Positions 34,464 through 44,073 of a DNA stretch of 64,000 bases are shown one piece after another (positions within the stretch are counted from its first letter, which is position 1; the number at the start of each line of letters is the position of its first letter). This DNA is from Bradyrhizobium sp. CB82. Lineage in GTDB: Bacteria > Pseudomonadota > Alphaproteobacteria > Rhizobiales > Xanthobacteraceae. A program made the position numbers and the translations under genes. The DNA lies in NCBI RefSeq assembly GCF_029714405.1, contig NZ_CP121650.1, positions 6,763,001-6,827,000 on the forward strand. Direction: 5' to 3'. The notes beneath the pieces are model-generated. The model searched no databases and had not been told where the DNA came from. It saw only the letters and a program-made list of their open reading frames with translations.

Positions 34464-35053
34464 GCGCTACTCCGTCGCTCAAATTGAGAGACGCTGACAT
34501 AAAGAAGAAGGTAGATGAGACTTGGGCTCTCCCATCGGGACTGGTTGGCTAGTGGTTAGTCAGGTGCCCGAATAATCGGTTCATCGCGAAAGGGTCGGGG
34601 TAATCGAAATCGGCCATTGTTAACTTGCCGGTCGCGACAGGGCGCGGTTGTGATGCGTCGTGCAGCGTTACATCGGCAGCCTGCCGCCAATCTCGGAGAA
34701 CGCGCTTCCGTGCTTCAGAGGATCTGAGTGCTTAGGCATATGCTAGCTTTGCCTCAAACCATTGCTTCAAGGCTGCACAAAAGATGGAGCCTTGGGCCGG
34801 ATTTCATGTGGAGGGTTCGACCGATCTTCCGCAGCGCCCCATTCAAATAGGAGAGTCTCGCGGTCGGATACCGAGTTTCAGATTTTGACCGCTGGTTATG
34901 TTCGTCGTGAGTTCTTCGGCCTCTTGTGGAGCCGAGATGTGGCACGGTGGTCGTAGGTCGGAGATATCCGTTCCCGCCGCTTTCGTCAGGCGGTGCCTTA
35001 TTGGTTCGACAGGACTTCGTTTTCACATCCCGCTCGTAGGAAGCGCGCAACCG
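34464..35053. other. No intact gene; short minus-strand coding relic
   Basis: At about 34549-34730 the minus strand has an open stretch without a start codon, reading RKRVLRDWRQAADVTLHDAS, VATGKLTMADFDYPDPFAMN, ending at TAG. Its composition looks coding, perhaps the C-terminus of a lost gene, but no family is recognised. The rest holds nothing supported. Confidence 0.35.
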
Positions 35054-35611
35054 TTATCGAGAGTCAACACCACGATACGGATCGGCGAGACCAGCAGCCA
35101 CACAAATTGCGCGTTCAGTCGAGAGCAGCAGCAGCCGGTAACCATCCTCCTCGTAAAGGGGGTACTGGCCAACTTCGTAGCACGTGCGCACATATTGTAG
35201 CGCCGCGGCAGCTCCTTTCAGGCTTCCCGGCACGGTGGTGGCGAGCCGACGCGAGGCCTTCATCTCAGCACGACCAAGTGCGCCTTCGGCCTCGCAAAGG
35301 CCAGCCAATTTGGCCTCCAGCTCGACCCGCCTGGGGGCAGCCGTACGCCGCAGCTCGCGCTCGACGGCATCCTGCTCGGCGAGCAGGTGCCCCAGCTCCT
35401 CGAAGGCCCTGCGGTGGCCCTCAATGGCATCGAGGATTGGGTCGGGCGCGGTCGGAACGGAAACGCTTTCAGCCCGTGAGGCGCTGATGATCCCGGCCAG
35501 GACAGCGGCGCTGCCGGTGACGAACTGCCGGCGCCGAACGGCCGGGCCGGCAGGAAAGATTAAACGACTCGTGGTATAGGCAGAATCAGCCTGAGACATG
35601 GCTTGCTCCAT
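35054..35611 (-). CDS. Hypothetical protein with Tat-type signal
   Basis: 185 residues. The N-terminus RRRQFVTGSAAVLAGIISAS is a twin-arginine-like signal. The mature part is helical: DPILDAIEGHRRAFEELGHL, then a coiled-coil-like AVERELRRTA region, ETHR-like charged helices, and TVPGSLKGAAAALQYVRTCY. Proteins of this layout (DPI..AI..HR, then P.T..GA.ALLRY) are frequent accessory-region proteins in Bradyrhizobium. Function unknown. Confidence 0.7.
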   Translation of the reverse strand: MEQAMSQADSAYTTSRLIFPAGPAVRRRQFVTGSAAVLAGIISASRAESVSVPTAPDPILDAIEGHRRAFEELGHLLAEQDAVERELRRTAAPRRVELEAKLAGLCEAEGALGRAEMKASRRLATTVPGSLKGAAAALQYVRTCYEVGQYPLYEEDGYRLLLLSTERAICVAAGLADPYRGVDSR

Positions 35612-35715
35612 GTTGAGGGTTAGGCTCGCGCAGGTGTTGCTACCACCTGTGCGGGCCGCTTGCCTGGCCTGTTGTGGCCAGTGCTGCGAATCGAATCACG
35701 GCCGCTCCGTCGCGT

Positions 35716-35856
35716 CAATGGATATGCGCAGCTTTGGCGGGATGGTTTCTCACCAGCTCCCGGTGACAAAGACGTGATCAGCCAAATTTTCCGACTCAAC
35801 TCCACTGAAACAAAGATTGCGTTGATCTCTTTGTGCGGATGTTCTTTGGGAGTCAT
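35716..35856 (-). pseudogene. N-terminal fragment of an IS110-type transposase
   Basis: From ATG 35856 the minus strand reads KEHPHKEINAIFVSVELSRK IWLITSLSPGAGEKPSRQS, matching the start (AIFVSLELSRSTWLITSLSP GGEKMS) of an IS110-type protein common in alphaproteobacterial conjugative elements. Homology ends near 35.73 kb, so only about 40 codons remain. Its upstream leader (35857-36050) is one of the three copies of the repeated structured element. Confidence 0.65.
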
Positions 35857-36050
35857 CCAACATTCACACGAAAACACGTCGCCGCCATTGATCATAGGAT
35901 CTCGATGGCGCGTCTTATGCCCCCGGGCGATCGACTCGCAGCCTGCATGGCCCGGAGCGCAGCGGAGGACAGTGAAAGGCCTGCTTTTTTGACTTCCGCG
36001 AGGAATGCCGACGCTTGGCGGCAGGGAAAAAAGCAGGCCCCGAACTGTGC
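35857..36050 (-). promoter_or_regulatory. Structured leader element, copy C
   Basis: Box GGAGCGCAGCGGAGGAC at 35954-35970, starting 94 nt upstream of the transposase-fragment ATG (counted from the GGCC at 35950). It is followed outward by an inverted repeat GGCCTGCTTTTTT (35978-35990) and AAAAAAGCAGGCC (36027-36039), 13 bp perfect, with an outer ACAGT/ACTGT pair. The loop contains CGCGAGGAATG. A CTCGATGGCG motif lies 49 nt on the gene side of the box, the same distance as in copy A. Confidence 0.7.
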
Positions 36051-36481
36051 GGGAAGGCGATCGAGGACGTTCGGTCCCTCGGACCTGATCAGCCACTCGA
36101 GGTCCGCGCCGGACGCGCCCCGTGACCATACTGGCGGAGAAGAAAACTGGCGATCGCCGCCGACACGGCACACGGATACGGCTCGCTCGGTTCGTACGCT
36201 GCCGAGGACATCAATGGCAAGGGCTGAGCATCCCGGTGACAAGCTGGATCGCTCCTTTCGCATTCGTCGTGCCGCCGTGAAAAGCAGCTGGAACGATCAG
36301 CTCGGCACCCATCTCGAACGTCCAGGCATCAGATGATCAAAGCGTCTGGGCTCACTCGTTCGCTTGTTGTCGAGCAACCAGGACAGCGAACCGATCGCCT
36401 CTCGTGTTGGGGTGGACGGCCCCTTCCGCCACTCTGCGTGGTTAGACTGAGGTTGTCGCTGACCTCAAACGAAGGAGCCCC

Positions 36482-37521
36482 GTGGAAACGATTGTTCGCA
36501 TCGGTTTGGATACGCCAAAGAGTGTGTTTCAGTTGCATAGCGTTGACGGGATGGAGCAGCCGGTTTTGCGGCGCAAGTTGAGGCGCGGCCAAGTTCTGGA
36601 GTTCTTCAGGCGTTTGCCGCCTGCGTTTGTCGCGATGGAGGCTTGCGCGGCATCGCACTATTGGGCGCGAGAGCTGCAATCGCTCGGTCATGAGGTGGCG
36701 ATGATCCCGCCGCAATATGTCAAGCCGTATGTGCAGCGGGGGAAATCTGACGCTGCGGACGCCGAGGCGATTTGCGAGGCCGCAAGCCGGCTGAAACTGC
36801 GCAAGAACTTTGTGCCTATCAAAAGCACCGAGCAGCAGGGCGCACAGATGCTGGCGCGCGTGCGCAACCAGTTCATCGGCAGGCGGACCCAGCTCGCCAA
36901 TTCGATCCGCGGCTACGCCGCGGAATTCGGCTTCACCGCGTCCAAGGGTCTTTCCCGGCTTCAGCAATTGCTGATCGACATTCGGGCTGACGCAACAGTG
37001 CCTGACCTGGCGAATGAGTTGGTGGAATCTTTGGCAATAGAGCTGACGCGCGTCGATGATCAGATCGCCAAGCTCGACAAGAAGCTCATGCAACTCCACC
37101 GGAGTAACGAGATGAGCCGACGGTTGGCGGCTATTCCGGGTGTTGGTCCGATCGGCGCGACGCTACTGTCAATCAAGGTCGTGGATGCACGCCGGTTCAA
37201 GTCGGCAAGACACTTTGCCGCCTGGCTTGGACTGACGCCAAGAATCATTCAAGGGCCGGAAAGAACCGGCTCGGCGTGATCACGCGCGCCGGCGATGGCA
37301 TGTTGCGAACCGTTTTGGTGGCTGGCGCAACGGCTGTGATCGCGGATATGCGCCGACGGGAAAGTCGCTCGTGGCCTTGGCTGAAAGATATCATCGCACG
37401 CAAGCCGCCGAAGTTGGTGGCCATAGCGCTGGCAAATAAGCTGGCGCGGATCGCCTGGAAACTGATGGTTAGCGGTAAGCGGTACCGACCTGCAAGCAGC
37501 GTCATGCCGATGCCGACATAA
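36482..37521 (+). pseudogene. IS110-family transposase, frameshifted
   Basis: The first 253 codons give the DEDD nuclease (RIGLDTPKSVFQLHSVDG; FVAMEACAASHYWARELQSL; GKSDAADAEAICEAASR) and the transposase_20 start (LAAIPGVGPIGATLLSIKVV, FAAWLGLTPRI). At about 37.25 kb one base is gained or lost; the next frame continues AGKNRLGVITRAGDGMLRTV LVAGATAV and IARIAWKLMVSG-like end to 37521. Joined length is about 345 residues, normal for IS110. The non-coding left end (about 36320-36481) is where IS110 elements encode their bridge RNA. Ends not defined. Confidence 0.85.
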
Positions 37522-38343
37522 GATAGTAGCTGAACGAAATGCAGAGCTTGGCGCCAGACCGGCAGGTTTGACGCGGGGGCGGAACTTGCAGGATAGGAAG
37601 AGGTAGTAGTTCGGCGCGAGCCGGTCAGTGAAATACTCCGCTCGGTTTACCGGCAGAAAATGCCGCTCTCGTGTTTGGATCTCACTGTCCGCGAAGCCCA
37701 TCTTGGCCGGTGGTCGCAAGACCCGAAAACAGGCCGGACATATGAGCGCAAGCGATCCGAGCGAGCGTGCTGCCAGAGCCAATCCTTGCAAGTCGGGGAC
37801 CGTCCACATATGCGCCGAGCGGCGTCGATCGAATGGATCGAGGTCTGCAGTCGTGGCGGGGGTTTGATGCGCGGTTGCCGCTGTGCTCGGAGTGAAGCGG
37901 CCGCTGCAAACGGCTTGTGCCAATGACGCTTGCTGCTCGAGTTCATGCCGAAGTCGCTCCGCCCCGGCATCGGCGCGCGCAAACAAGAGATCCCGCGATG
38001 ACCCATGCATTGCAGCCCAATGGCGCTGTCTGGTCCCCGAAGATCTTTATCCGATCGGTCCGGAAGATACTTTTGTTGTCCGTATTGGGGCGTCTGCCTT
38101 ACAGCTCCATTCTCCTCGATGAGCTGCCGCCGGAGCCCGTAACCAGGAATCCCGCCGCGCCAGCAGCCCATGCGGGTGATGAGGGACTGGCCAAGAAAAG
38201 TGCCGGCCTGAAGACCTTGGACCAATGGCGGGAAGCACTCATCGTGGGCCGATCACATCTTGCGGCTGGCATTCTTGATGAAACCATCCTCCTCCCGGTG
38301 TCGATCGGCGTTCAAATTTGGCTCTGACTCACTTTGATGCAGT
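37522..38343. other. No supported gene
   Basis: 820 bp between the IS110-type gene and the LysR relic. Frames on both strands overlap extensively; none has a recognised domain. The first part probably belongs to the right end of the IS110-type element. Confidence 0.35.
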
Positions 38344-38538
38344 TTGAGTTTGATCAAAACGGGACGCATCACGTCGCTAAATACCAACGCGAAGGCCCTT
38401 TGGAATCAGCGCGTGTTCGCTGTCCTGCCCGCCAAACACCGTCTGGCGACACAAGAAATAGTTTACTGGACCGACTTGTGCGACGAGGGCGCAAACTTTT
38501 CGAGCCTGGTATATCGGGAGGTCCGCCGAGCGCATTGA
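38344..38538 (+). pseudogene. LysR-type regulator relic
   Basis: The plus strand reads ALWNQRVFAVLPAKHRLATQ EIVYWTDL, matching the middle of the effector domain of LysR-type regulators that follow DUF2274 in related conjugative elements (ALWSER.FAVLPE.H.LA...I.YWTDL). No start and no HTH part remain. The lost gene may have controlled the trb operon. Confidence 0.6.
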
Positions 38539-38618
38539 GCTATTCTGCCTATTGGCAGCATGACAACGGAAACCCCGCATTGGAAACTTTTCAAAGGCTA
38601 CTTTCGGAGCGCTACCTC

Positions 38619-38855
38619 TCACGCTGTCCGGTCACTTGATATGCTGCGGCGACGCTTCGCAAAAGCCCGATCCGTCGCCATAAAGCGCGCCAACATGGGA
38701 GCGATCAGTTTCGCTGAATCGCTGATCGATTGTCCGCTTTCCCGGGCCAACGCATCGGCATAAGCGACAAGGTCCCGATGAACACTTGCCGGCAGCTCGT
38801 GCGTAACCTTAACCGGTCTATCGTCAGCGAGAATTCCAATTTTGAGTTTAGTCAT
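38619..38855 (-). CDS. DUF2274 protein
   Basis: 78 residues from ATG 38855: MTKLKIGILADDRPVKVTHE, LPASVHRDLVAYADALARES GQSISDSAKLIAPML. DUF2274 proteins regularly follow trbI in this type of conjugative operon; the fold resembles a small ribbon-helix-helix DNA-binding protein. It starts 4 bp after the trbI stop, so it is the last gene of the trb operon. Confidence 0.88.
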   Translation of the reverse strand: MTKLKIGILADDRPVKVTHELPASVHRDLVAYADALARESGQSISDSAKLIAPMLARFMATDRAFAKRRRSISSDRTA

Positions 38856-38859
38856 GCTT

Positions 38860-40055
38860 CTAGCCTCTATACGGTTCGAGAACGAGATCCCGGTTGACAA
38901 TTACCCTCACTGGAAACCCTGGCCGAATGGTCAGTGTTGGCTGAATATTGAGGTTGCGCCGCACAAGCTGTTGCCCGACTTGATTTGCGGAGTCGCCTGC
39001 CCCACGCCGTAGCGCCTGGATGAGTGCGCCGTTTGTGTTGTTGACGTCGCTGCCTGAATTCACCTCGGTTCCGACAGCCAGTAAAGTTGAGAGTGCAGCC
39101 GCGCCCAACAACTCCTTCCAGCGGTTGTCGACCTGATCCTCAAGGCCAGAATACCCCGCGGCATCGGCTCCTGGCTGCCGCTCCAACACGATGGACCGGC
39201 CGTTTGGCATGATCAACCTGGTCCAAACCAGAAGCACACGCGACTGTCCAAAAGCAACTTGGCTATCGTAAGTACCTATCAGCCTTGCCCCCTGCGGGAT
39301 GAGCCGGGTCCGCCCGGTAGGAGTATCGTATACCGCCTCGGTAACTTGCGCTGTGATTTGGCCAGGGAGATCGGAGCGAATCCCTGTCAGCAACGCACCT
39401 GGAATCACTGTCCCTGCTTGCACCACAAACGGCGATGCTGGTTTGACCAGACGATCGGGGCTCGTCGTACGACGATCGACCGGCGCATTCACGAAGGCAA
39501 GTTTTCTGTCCTGGCTATTTTGCGCGAGGGCTTCGTCGGACGACATCGTCCCGTTCGCCGGAGCTTCGCTCGGCGGCGCCGTCGCGGCCGGCATCCGGAC
39601 GTTTGTAGAGGCGAACACTTTGCTCGTGCGAGCCGCTTCACTCTCCTGATTGACACGCTGTTGTTCAGCGTCAACTGCCAATGGACCGTTCTGGGTCTGC
39701 GCTGCGACGATCGGCCGACCCAAATCGCCGGGCAAAGGCGGTCCAAGCGGCGGCACATCCCGTGGGATTGCCGTGTAGTCCTTCGGCAGGCCGGCAAGCT
39801 GGTCGGCTACATTGTGGTGATCGGTCGAGAAGAGCTCTTCCGAAGCAGGAGCGCGCTTCTTGCTGGATTGCAGCGCCAAAAACACGGCTCCCGAGATAAG
39901 GGCAAGAACCAGAGCGTGCCTCCGATCAGGACCCTACGCGAGATCCGCGTCACGCTTGGACGTTCAGCGCGCAACTGGAAGGCTTTCGAAGCATCGCCCT
40001 TCGCCTGTGGCGGCACAGCATTCCGATCCGGCGGACCGCCGCTTGTATCGGTCAT
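38860..40055 (-). pseudogene. trbI: TrbI (VirB10-like), one-base frameshift near the N-terminus
   Basis: From ATG 40055: KGDASKAFQLRAERPSVTRI SRRVLIGGT, the normal cytoplasmic tail. The frame then fails at about 39.91 kb; the other frame continues ALVLALISGAVFLALQSSKK RAP (the membrane helix) and runs to the stop with the TrbI core: QAGTVIPGALLTGIRSDLPG, RLIPQGARLIGTYDSQVAFG, LAVGTEVN, TIRPGFPVRVIVNRDLVLEP. One deleted base explains everything. TrbI bridges the inner and outer membrane in the transfer channel and is essential, so transfer should be lost unless this is a sequence error. Confidence 0.88.
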
Positions 40056-41020
40056 GACGACCTCCCATCGGCTCTGACGATGCGCACCTTCTGCTGGTTC
40101 TCACCTCCTAGCCTCAATTCAGCGGCGGCGAACAGCCGATCGACGATCAGCAGGCTTCCGAAAGCGCGATAATTGACAAGCTCGGTCTTCCCGTCTTGCC
40201 CGATAACGAAGAGCGGTGGCATCTCACCTTGTCCGATGCCTGGCGAGAACTCGATGTAAACCTTGCGTCCGTCGTCGTAGGCGTTGATCGGACGCCAGGG
40301 CGGGTTGTCACCCTCAATGGTGTAGCGATAGCGGCGCTGGGTTGGATCAGGGACGAATGGCGTCGGCGGCACGCCTCGGCCACGCGTGCGATCTTCGGGA
40401 TAGAACCAGGTCACCGAAGGCATGTACGGCTTTTCGCGGGAACGTAGTTCGAGCAGGTAGGTGCGCCGATCGGTGTTGACGACAAGATTGGTCGCGATGT
40501 CCGGGCGGGTCGGCTTGACCATGATGTGGACGCGGCGCGTATCCCCATTGCCGCTCTCGGTGTCACCAACGACCCAACGTACCGTGTCGCCGGCGGCGAC
40601 CGGACCAGAGCCGATCAATTGCTCACCCGGCTCGAGTGCTATGTCGGTGATCTGCCCGGGTGCTGCGTAGATCTGGTAGAGCGCGCCCGGGCTATACGGG
40701 AACACCTGCACCGCGTTGAAATATGCCGCCTTGCGCGGCTGGACCCGAGCCGCGTCGTTGGCGCTCTCAATCCTTTCGATCGGCTCCTTGGCTTCTTTCT
40801 GCTTACCACCGTGCGCCGGGCTCCAGGAGGGCGGCACGTGGAACGGTCGCGGCCGATCGTCGGTCGCCGCAGGCGGATCTGGAAGTGGCGAGATATCCGA
40901 GTCGTAGCTGATCTGCGGAGGCTTGAAAGCGGTGCATCCACCAAGCGTGAAGACCGAGACAAGAAGGATCGACGCCACGCTGCGCCGCAAGGTCACTGAT
41001 ATCCGATAAGTGGTGGGCAT
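40052..41020 (-). CDS. trbG: Conjugal transfer protein TrbG (VirB9-like)
   Basis: 322 residues from ATG 41020. Lipoprotein-type signal with lipobox TLGGC, a Pro-rich stretch, then the CagX/VirB9 domain: RKAAYFNAVQVFPYSPGALY QIYAAPGQITDIALEPGE, VKPTRPDIATNLVVNTDRRT and a C-terminal TPFVPDPTQRRYRYTIEGDN. It sits in the periplasm/outer membrane as part of the channel cap with TrbI. Its stop overlaps the trbI start (ATGA). Confidence 0.93.
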   Translation of the reverse strand: MPTTYRISVTLRRSVASILLVSVFTLGGCTAFKPPQISYDSDISPLPDPPAATDDRPRPFHVPPSWSPAHGGKQKEAKEPIERIESANDAARVQPRKAAYFNAVQVFPYSPGALYQIYAAPGQITDIALEPGEQLIGSGPVAAGDTVRWVVGDTESGNGDTRRVHIMVKPTRPDIATNLVVNTDRRTYLLELRSREKPYMPSVTWFYPEDRTRGRGVPPTPFVPDPTQRRYRYTIEGDNPPWRPINAYDDGRKVYIEFSPGIGQGEMPPLFVIGQDGKTELVNYRAFGSLLIVDRLFAAAELRLGGENQQKVRIVRADGRSS

Positions 41021-41022
41021 GA

Positions 41023-41703
41023 CTATCCCAGCTCCTTCGACCAATTGATGGCGTTGACGTAGATGCCGAGGGGATTCTTGCGCAGCCGATCGATGTCGCG
41101 GGGCGGCTCCAAGACGATGGTGAGGATCGCGCTCCACCGCTCGGTGGCAGCAAGCTGTCCGTTTTCGTAGCGCCGTTCGATCCAGGCTAAGCGGAAGCTG
41201 TCGGGCGAGGCTCTGATGACGCTGGAAACCTCGACGGCGACCTGCGTCTTCCCAACCCTGGCAAACGGATCATTGTTGCGTGCGTAGTCATTGAGGGCTG
41301 CAGCGCCGCGGTCGGTCGTGAAGTCGTAGGCGCGGAGCCAATCCTGACGCAGCACGATCGCGTCCATGGGAAGGCCGCGAACATGTTCAATGAATCGAGT
41401 CAGGTGAAACGCGATCTGGGGGTCACCGGGCTGGTAAGAAGAGTCCGCGGGTGCGACGGCCTTCACCTCGCCAAGACGATCCACCTCGACCACCCAAGGC
41501 GTGACGGTGCCTCGTGCAGACTCCCACACAAGCGCAGCGGCGAAGCCCGCAGATAAGAACAGACAGCCGAATGCCATCAGACGCCAGTTTTTGGCCTGGA
41601 CGCGTGCCGAGCCAATGCGGTCATCCCAGACCTGAGCTGCTCGTTGATAGGGCGTGACCGGTGCGGGCGCGCGGCCATAGTGGACGGCCGATCGTTTGAA
41701 CAT
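41023..41703 (-). CDS. trbF: Conjugal transfer protein TrbF (VirB8-like)
   Basis: 226 residues. Short cytoplasmic N-terminus with TPYQRAAQVWDDRIGSARVQ AKNWR, one membrane helix (FGCLFLSAGFAAALVWESA), then the NTF2-like VirB8 domain (VVEVDRLGEVKAVAPADSSY, RFIEHVRGLPMDAIVLRQDW LRAYDF). Assembly factor of the inner-membrane complex. Two bases separate its stop from the trbG start. Confidence 0.93.
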   Translation of the reverse strand: MFKRSAVHYGRAPAPVTPYQRAAQVWDDRIGSARVQAKNWRLMAFGCLFLSAGFAAALVWESARGTVTPWVVEVDRLGEVKAVAPADSSYQPGDPQIAFHLTRFIEHVRGLPMDAIVLRQDWLRAYDFTTDRGAAALNDYARNNDPFARVGKTQVAVEVSSVIRASPDSFRLAWIERRYENGQLAATERWSAILTIVLEPPRDIDRLRKNPLGIYVNAINWSKELG

Positions 41704-41753
41704 GCTTTGACCTCAGGAGATGAATGGGAACAGCAGTTGGGTGATCGCAGGAG

Positions 41754-42971
41754 TTAGCTCTCGCCCTGTGAGAGATCGACGGATGCGCCTCCTCCGCCGT
41801 GATCGCCTGCGCGGACCGCCTGCGTAGCGCTTGAGGCTCCATGACTGAGAGTCTGCGTCCGTTTCATACGGCGAACCCAGGCGGGCGCTCTCTCGGACGA
41901 CGAGGAAGCGCCGCCAGCCGTGTTTCCGTTCGATCCACCGGCTTCGACAGCAGCAGAGTGCAGGGGGCTGGCTGGAACCGACGTTCCGGTTTCCGTCGCG
42001 CCAGACGAACCTCCTGCACGGAAAGCGCTCAAGGTGGCGCCCGCGATGGCGCGGCCTCCGCCAACGGCACTTCCGGCCAGCGCGGCACCACCGGCAGCGA
42101 GCGCGGCCCCGGCTGCAACCACGCCGCCGGCCGCCAAGCCGGTGCCAACGGCGCTGCCGGCGCCGAGTTGTGGTCCACCAGAAACGATGCCATTGGCGAT
42201 GCCGGGCCCGAAGATGCCGAGACCGAGCAGAGAGAGCGCTCCCAACACCAACGCCATCGCGCTCTCAATGGTCGGTTGGTTGCCACCGAATCCCGCCGTG
42301 AATTGTGCAAAAAGCGTCGAGCCGATGCCGACGATGACGGCCAAGACCAGGACCTTGACGCCTGACGAAATCACGTTGCCGAGCACCCGCTCTGCAGCGA
42401 AAGCGGTCTTCCCGAACAGACCGAAAGGAATCAGCACGAAGCCCGCAAGCGTCGTCAGCTTGAACTCGATCAGGGTGACGAAGAGCTGGATTGCCAGAAT
42501 GAAAAAGGCGAGTAGGACGATGATCCAGGCGAACAACAGAACGACGATCTGGACAAAATTCTCGAAGAAGCTGACATAACCCATCAGGCCGGAGATGGAT
42601 TCGAGAATCGGCCGTCCGGCGTCGAGGCCAACTTGCGCAATCCGGCCGGGACGCAAGAAATCTGCGGACGAAAGGCTCGTGCCGGAGGCTTTCAGGCCGA
42701 GGCCCGCAAAGCTTTCGAACACGATCCGCGCGAGGCTATTCCAGTTGCCAATGAGATAAGCAAAAACGCCAACGAACAGGGTCTTCTTGACGAGGCGAGC
42801 GATGATGTCCTCATCGCCACCCCAGGACCAGAACAGCCCAGCAAGCACGATGTCGATCGCCGCGAGCGTGGTCGCGAGATAGGCGACTTCACCCCCAAGG
42901 AGCCCAAACCCGGAGTCGATGTAGCGGGTGAAGGTTTCCAGGAACTGGTCGATGACACCGGTGCTGTTCAT
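41754..42971 (-). CDS. trbL: Conjugal transfer protein TrbL (VirB6-like)
   Basis: 405 residues: IDQFLETFTRYIDSGFGLLG start, then about six membrane helices (VVLLFAWIIVLLAFFILAIQ, FGLFGKTAFAAERVLGNVIS), an Ala/Gly-rich stretch and a hydrophilic Ser-rich tail. It is the polytopic inner-membrane component that DNA contacts during transfer. It overlaps trbK by 4 bp. Confidence 0.93.
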   Translation of the reverse strand: MNSTGVIDQFLETFTRYIDSGFGLLGGEVAYLATTLAAIDIVLAGLFWSWGGDEDIIARLVKKTLFVGVFAYLIGNWNSLARIVFESFAGLGLKASGTSLSSADFLRPGRIAQVGLDAGRPILESISGLMGYVSFFENFVQIVVLLFAWIIVLLAFFILAIQLFVTLIEFKLTTLAGFVLIPFGLFGKTAFAAERVLGNVISSGVKVLVLAVIVGIGSTLFAQFTAGFGGNQPTIESAMALVLGALSLLGLGIFGPGIANGIVSGGPQLGAGSAVGTGLAAGGVVAAGAALAAGGAALAGSAVGGGRAIAGATLSAFRAGGSSGATETGTSVPASPLHSAAVEAGGSNGNTAGGASSSSERAPAWVRRMKRTQTLSHGASSATQAVRAGDHGGGGASVDLSQGES

Positions 42972-43339
42972 CGCTCGTTTCCTCCGGGCGTTGGCACGGA
43001 GGGGTAGCCAGACGGTAAGCGGCTTTCGTCCTTCACTATCGAGCCGTTAGACGACGCGCCGTCGCCGACTTGTCGCACAGCCTCCTTCCTCTGGCTCAGG
43101 AATTGACGTCGCTTTTCAGCCCAGATCCTGCGACATTCGAGGAAATCATCTCTCTGCTCGTAGTTGACGGTACGGCACTGCGCGAGCTTGGATGCGAGAG
43201 GATCGGTTTCCTGGCTTGCCGATGCGGGAGCCGCGGCCTCATCGTCGCCGCTGCGCAGTTGGATTGCACAGGCACCGACAGCTGCGGCAAGAAGCAGTGC
43301 GGCTCCCCCGAGCCGAATGCGCTTAAATGTGTCCATCAT
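42968..43339 (-). CDS. trbK: TrbK-like putative entry exclusion lipoprotein
   Basis: 123 residues with lipobox AAVGAC after a short hydrophobic leader. The mature part holds DPLASKLAQCRTVNYEQRDD FLECRRIWAEKRR, the pattern of the TrbK-alt family found between trbJ and trbL in these operons. It would block entry of a second copy of the element into the host. Overlaps trbJ by one base and trbL by four. Confidence 0.88.
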   Translation of the reverse strand: MMDTFKRIRLGGAALLLAAAVGACAIQLRSGDDEAAAPASASQETDPLASKLAQCRTVNYEQRDDFLECRRIWAEKRRQFLSQRKEAVRQVGDGASSNGSIVKDESRLPSGYPSVPTPGGNER

Positions 43340-44073
43340 CAGTGAAACATCTGCACGGTTGCGGGTTGATAACCTTGGCCTGACGTCAGGAAGCGGCGGA
43401 GTTGCTCCCTGCCCTGATCTTGTGCAACGGCGCGCTGCGCGGATTCCAAGCTCTGAGCTCGTCCCTGTGCGGCGACGACGGCGGTGAGATCGGCGAGCTG
43501 CTGGGCCTGCAATCCGAGGAGTTGATTACCAGCCTGATTTGCCTGGAGTGCGCCAGTCGCGCCTTGGCTCGCGATCACGAGCGCCGACATTTGGGTTCGG
43601 TTGGTGTCGAGATTGCCGACAACGGTGGCCTGCACCCGCATCGCGTCCTGCAGGCCCGCGAGGGCGTTCTGCCAGCGTGCTTGTGCATTGGCCACGAGAG
43701 CCTGGTCCGACGCGCCTGACGACGCCGGCGCATAGGTCGTCGAGAACGCTCGATCGATCTGCTGGATGTCGTAGGCAATGCGCTGAGCTTGTCCGAGCAG
43801 CCGCTGAGTACGCTGGATCGACTGCTCAAGCTGCAGCAAGGACGAGAACGGTAGGGTCGCCAGGTTCTTCGCCTGGTTGATCAGCATCTTCGCCTGATTT
43901 TGCAGTGACGTAATCTGGTTGTTGATCTGCTGCAAGGCGCGTGCGGCAGTGAGCACGTTCTGCGCGTAGTTGTTGGGATCGAATACGATCCATTGCGCCG
44001 ACGCCGGCTTGGGGTTGCCGGCAAGAGCGACTACGATGGCGCCTGCCGCCACGACACGACGGAGGAGACTCAT
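43339..44073 (-). CDS. trbJ: Conjugal transfer protein TrbJ (VirB5-like)
   Basis: 244 residues from ATG 44073. Signal peptide ending NPKPASAQ, then WIVFDPNNYAQNVLTAARAL QQINNQI, the standard TrbJ start, and long coiled-coil helices (QTVL-like Gln/Ala-rich) ending SGQGYQPATVQMF. Minor pilus-tip component in the periplasm. Start overlaps the trbE stop. Confidence 0.93.
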   Translation of the reverse strand: MSLLRRVVAAGAIVVALAGNPKPASAQWIVFDPNNYAQNVLTAARALQQINNQITSLQNQAKMLINQAKNLATLPFSSLLQLEQSIQRTQRLLGQAQRIAYDIQQIDRAFSTTYAPASSGASDQALVANAQARWQNALAGLQDAMRVQATVVGNLDTNRTQMSALVIASQGATGALQANQAGNQLLGLQAQQLADLTAVVAAQGRAQSLESAQRAVAQDQGREQLRRFLTSGQGYQPATVQMFH

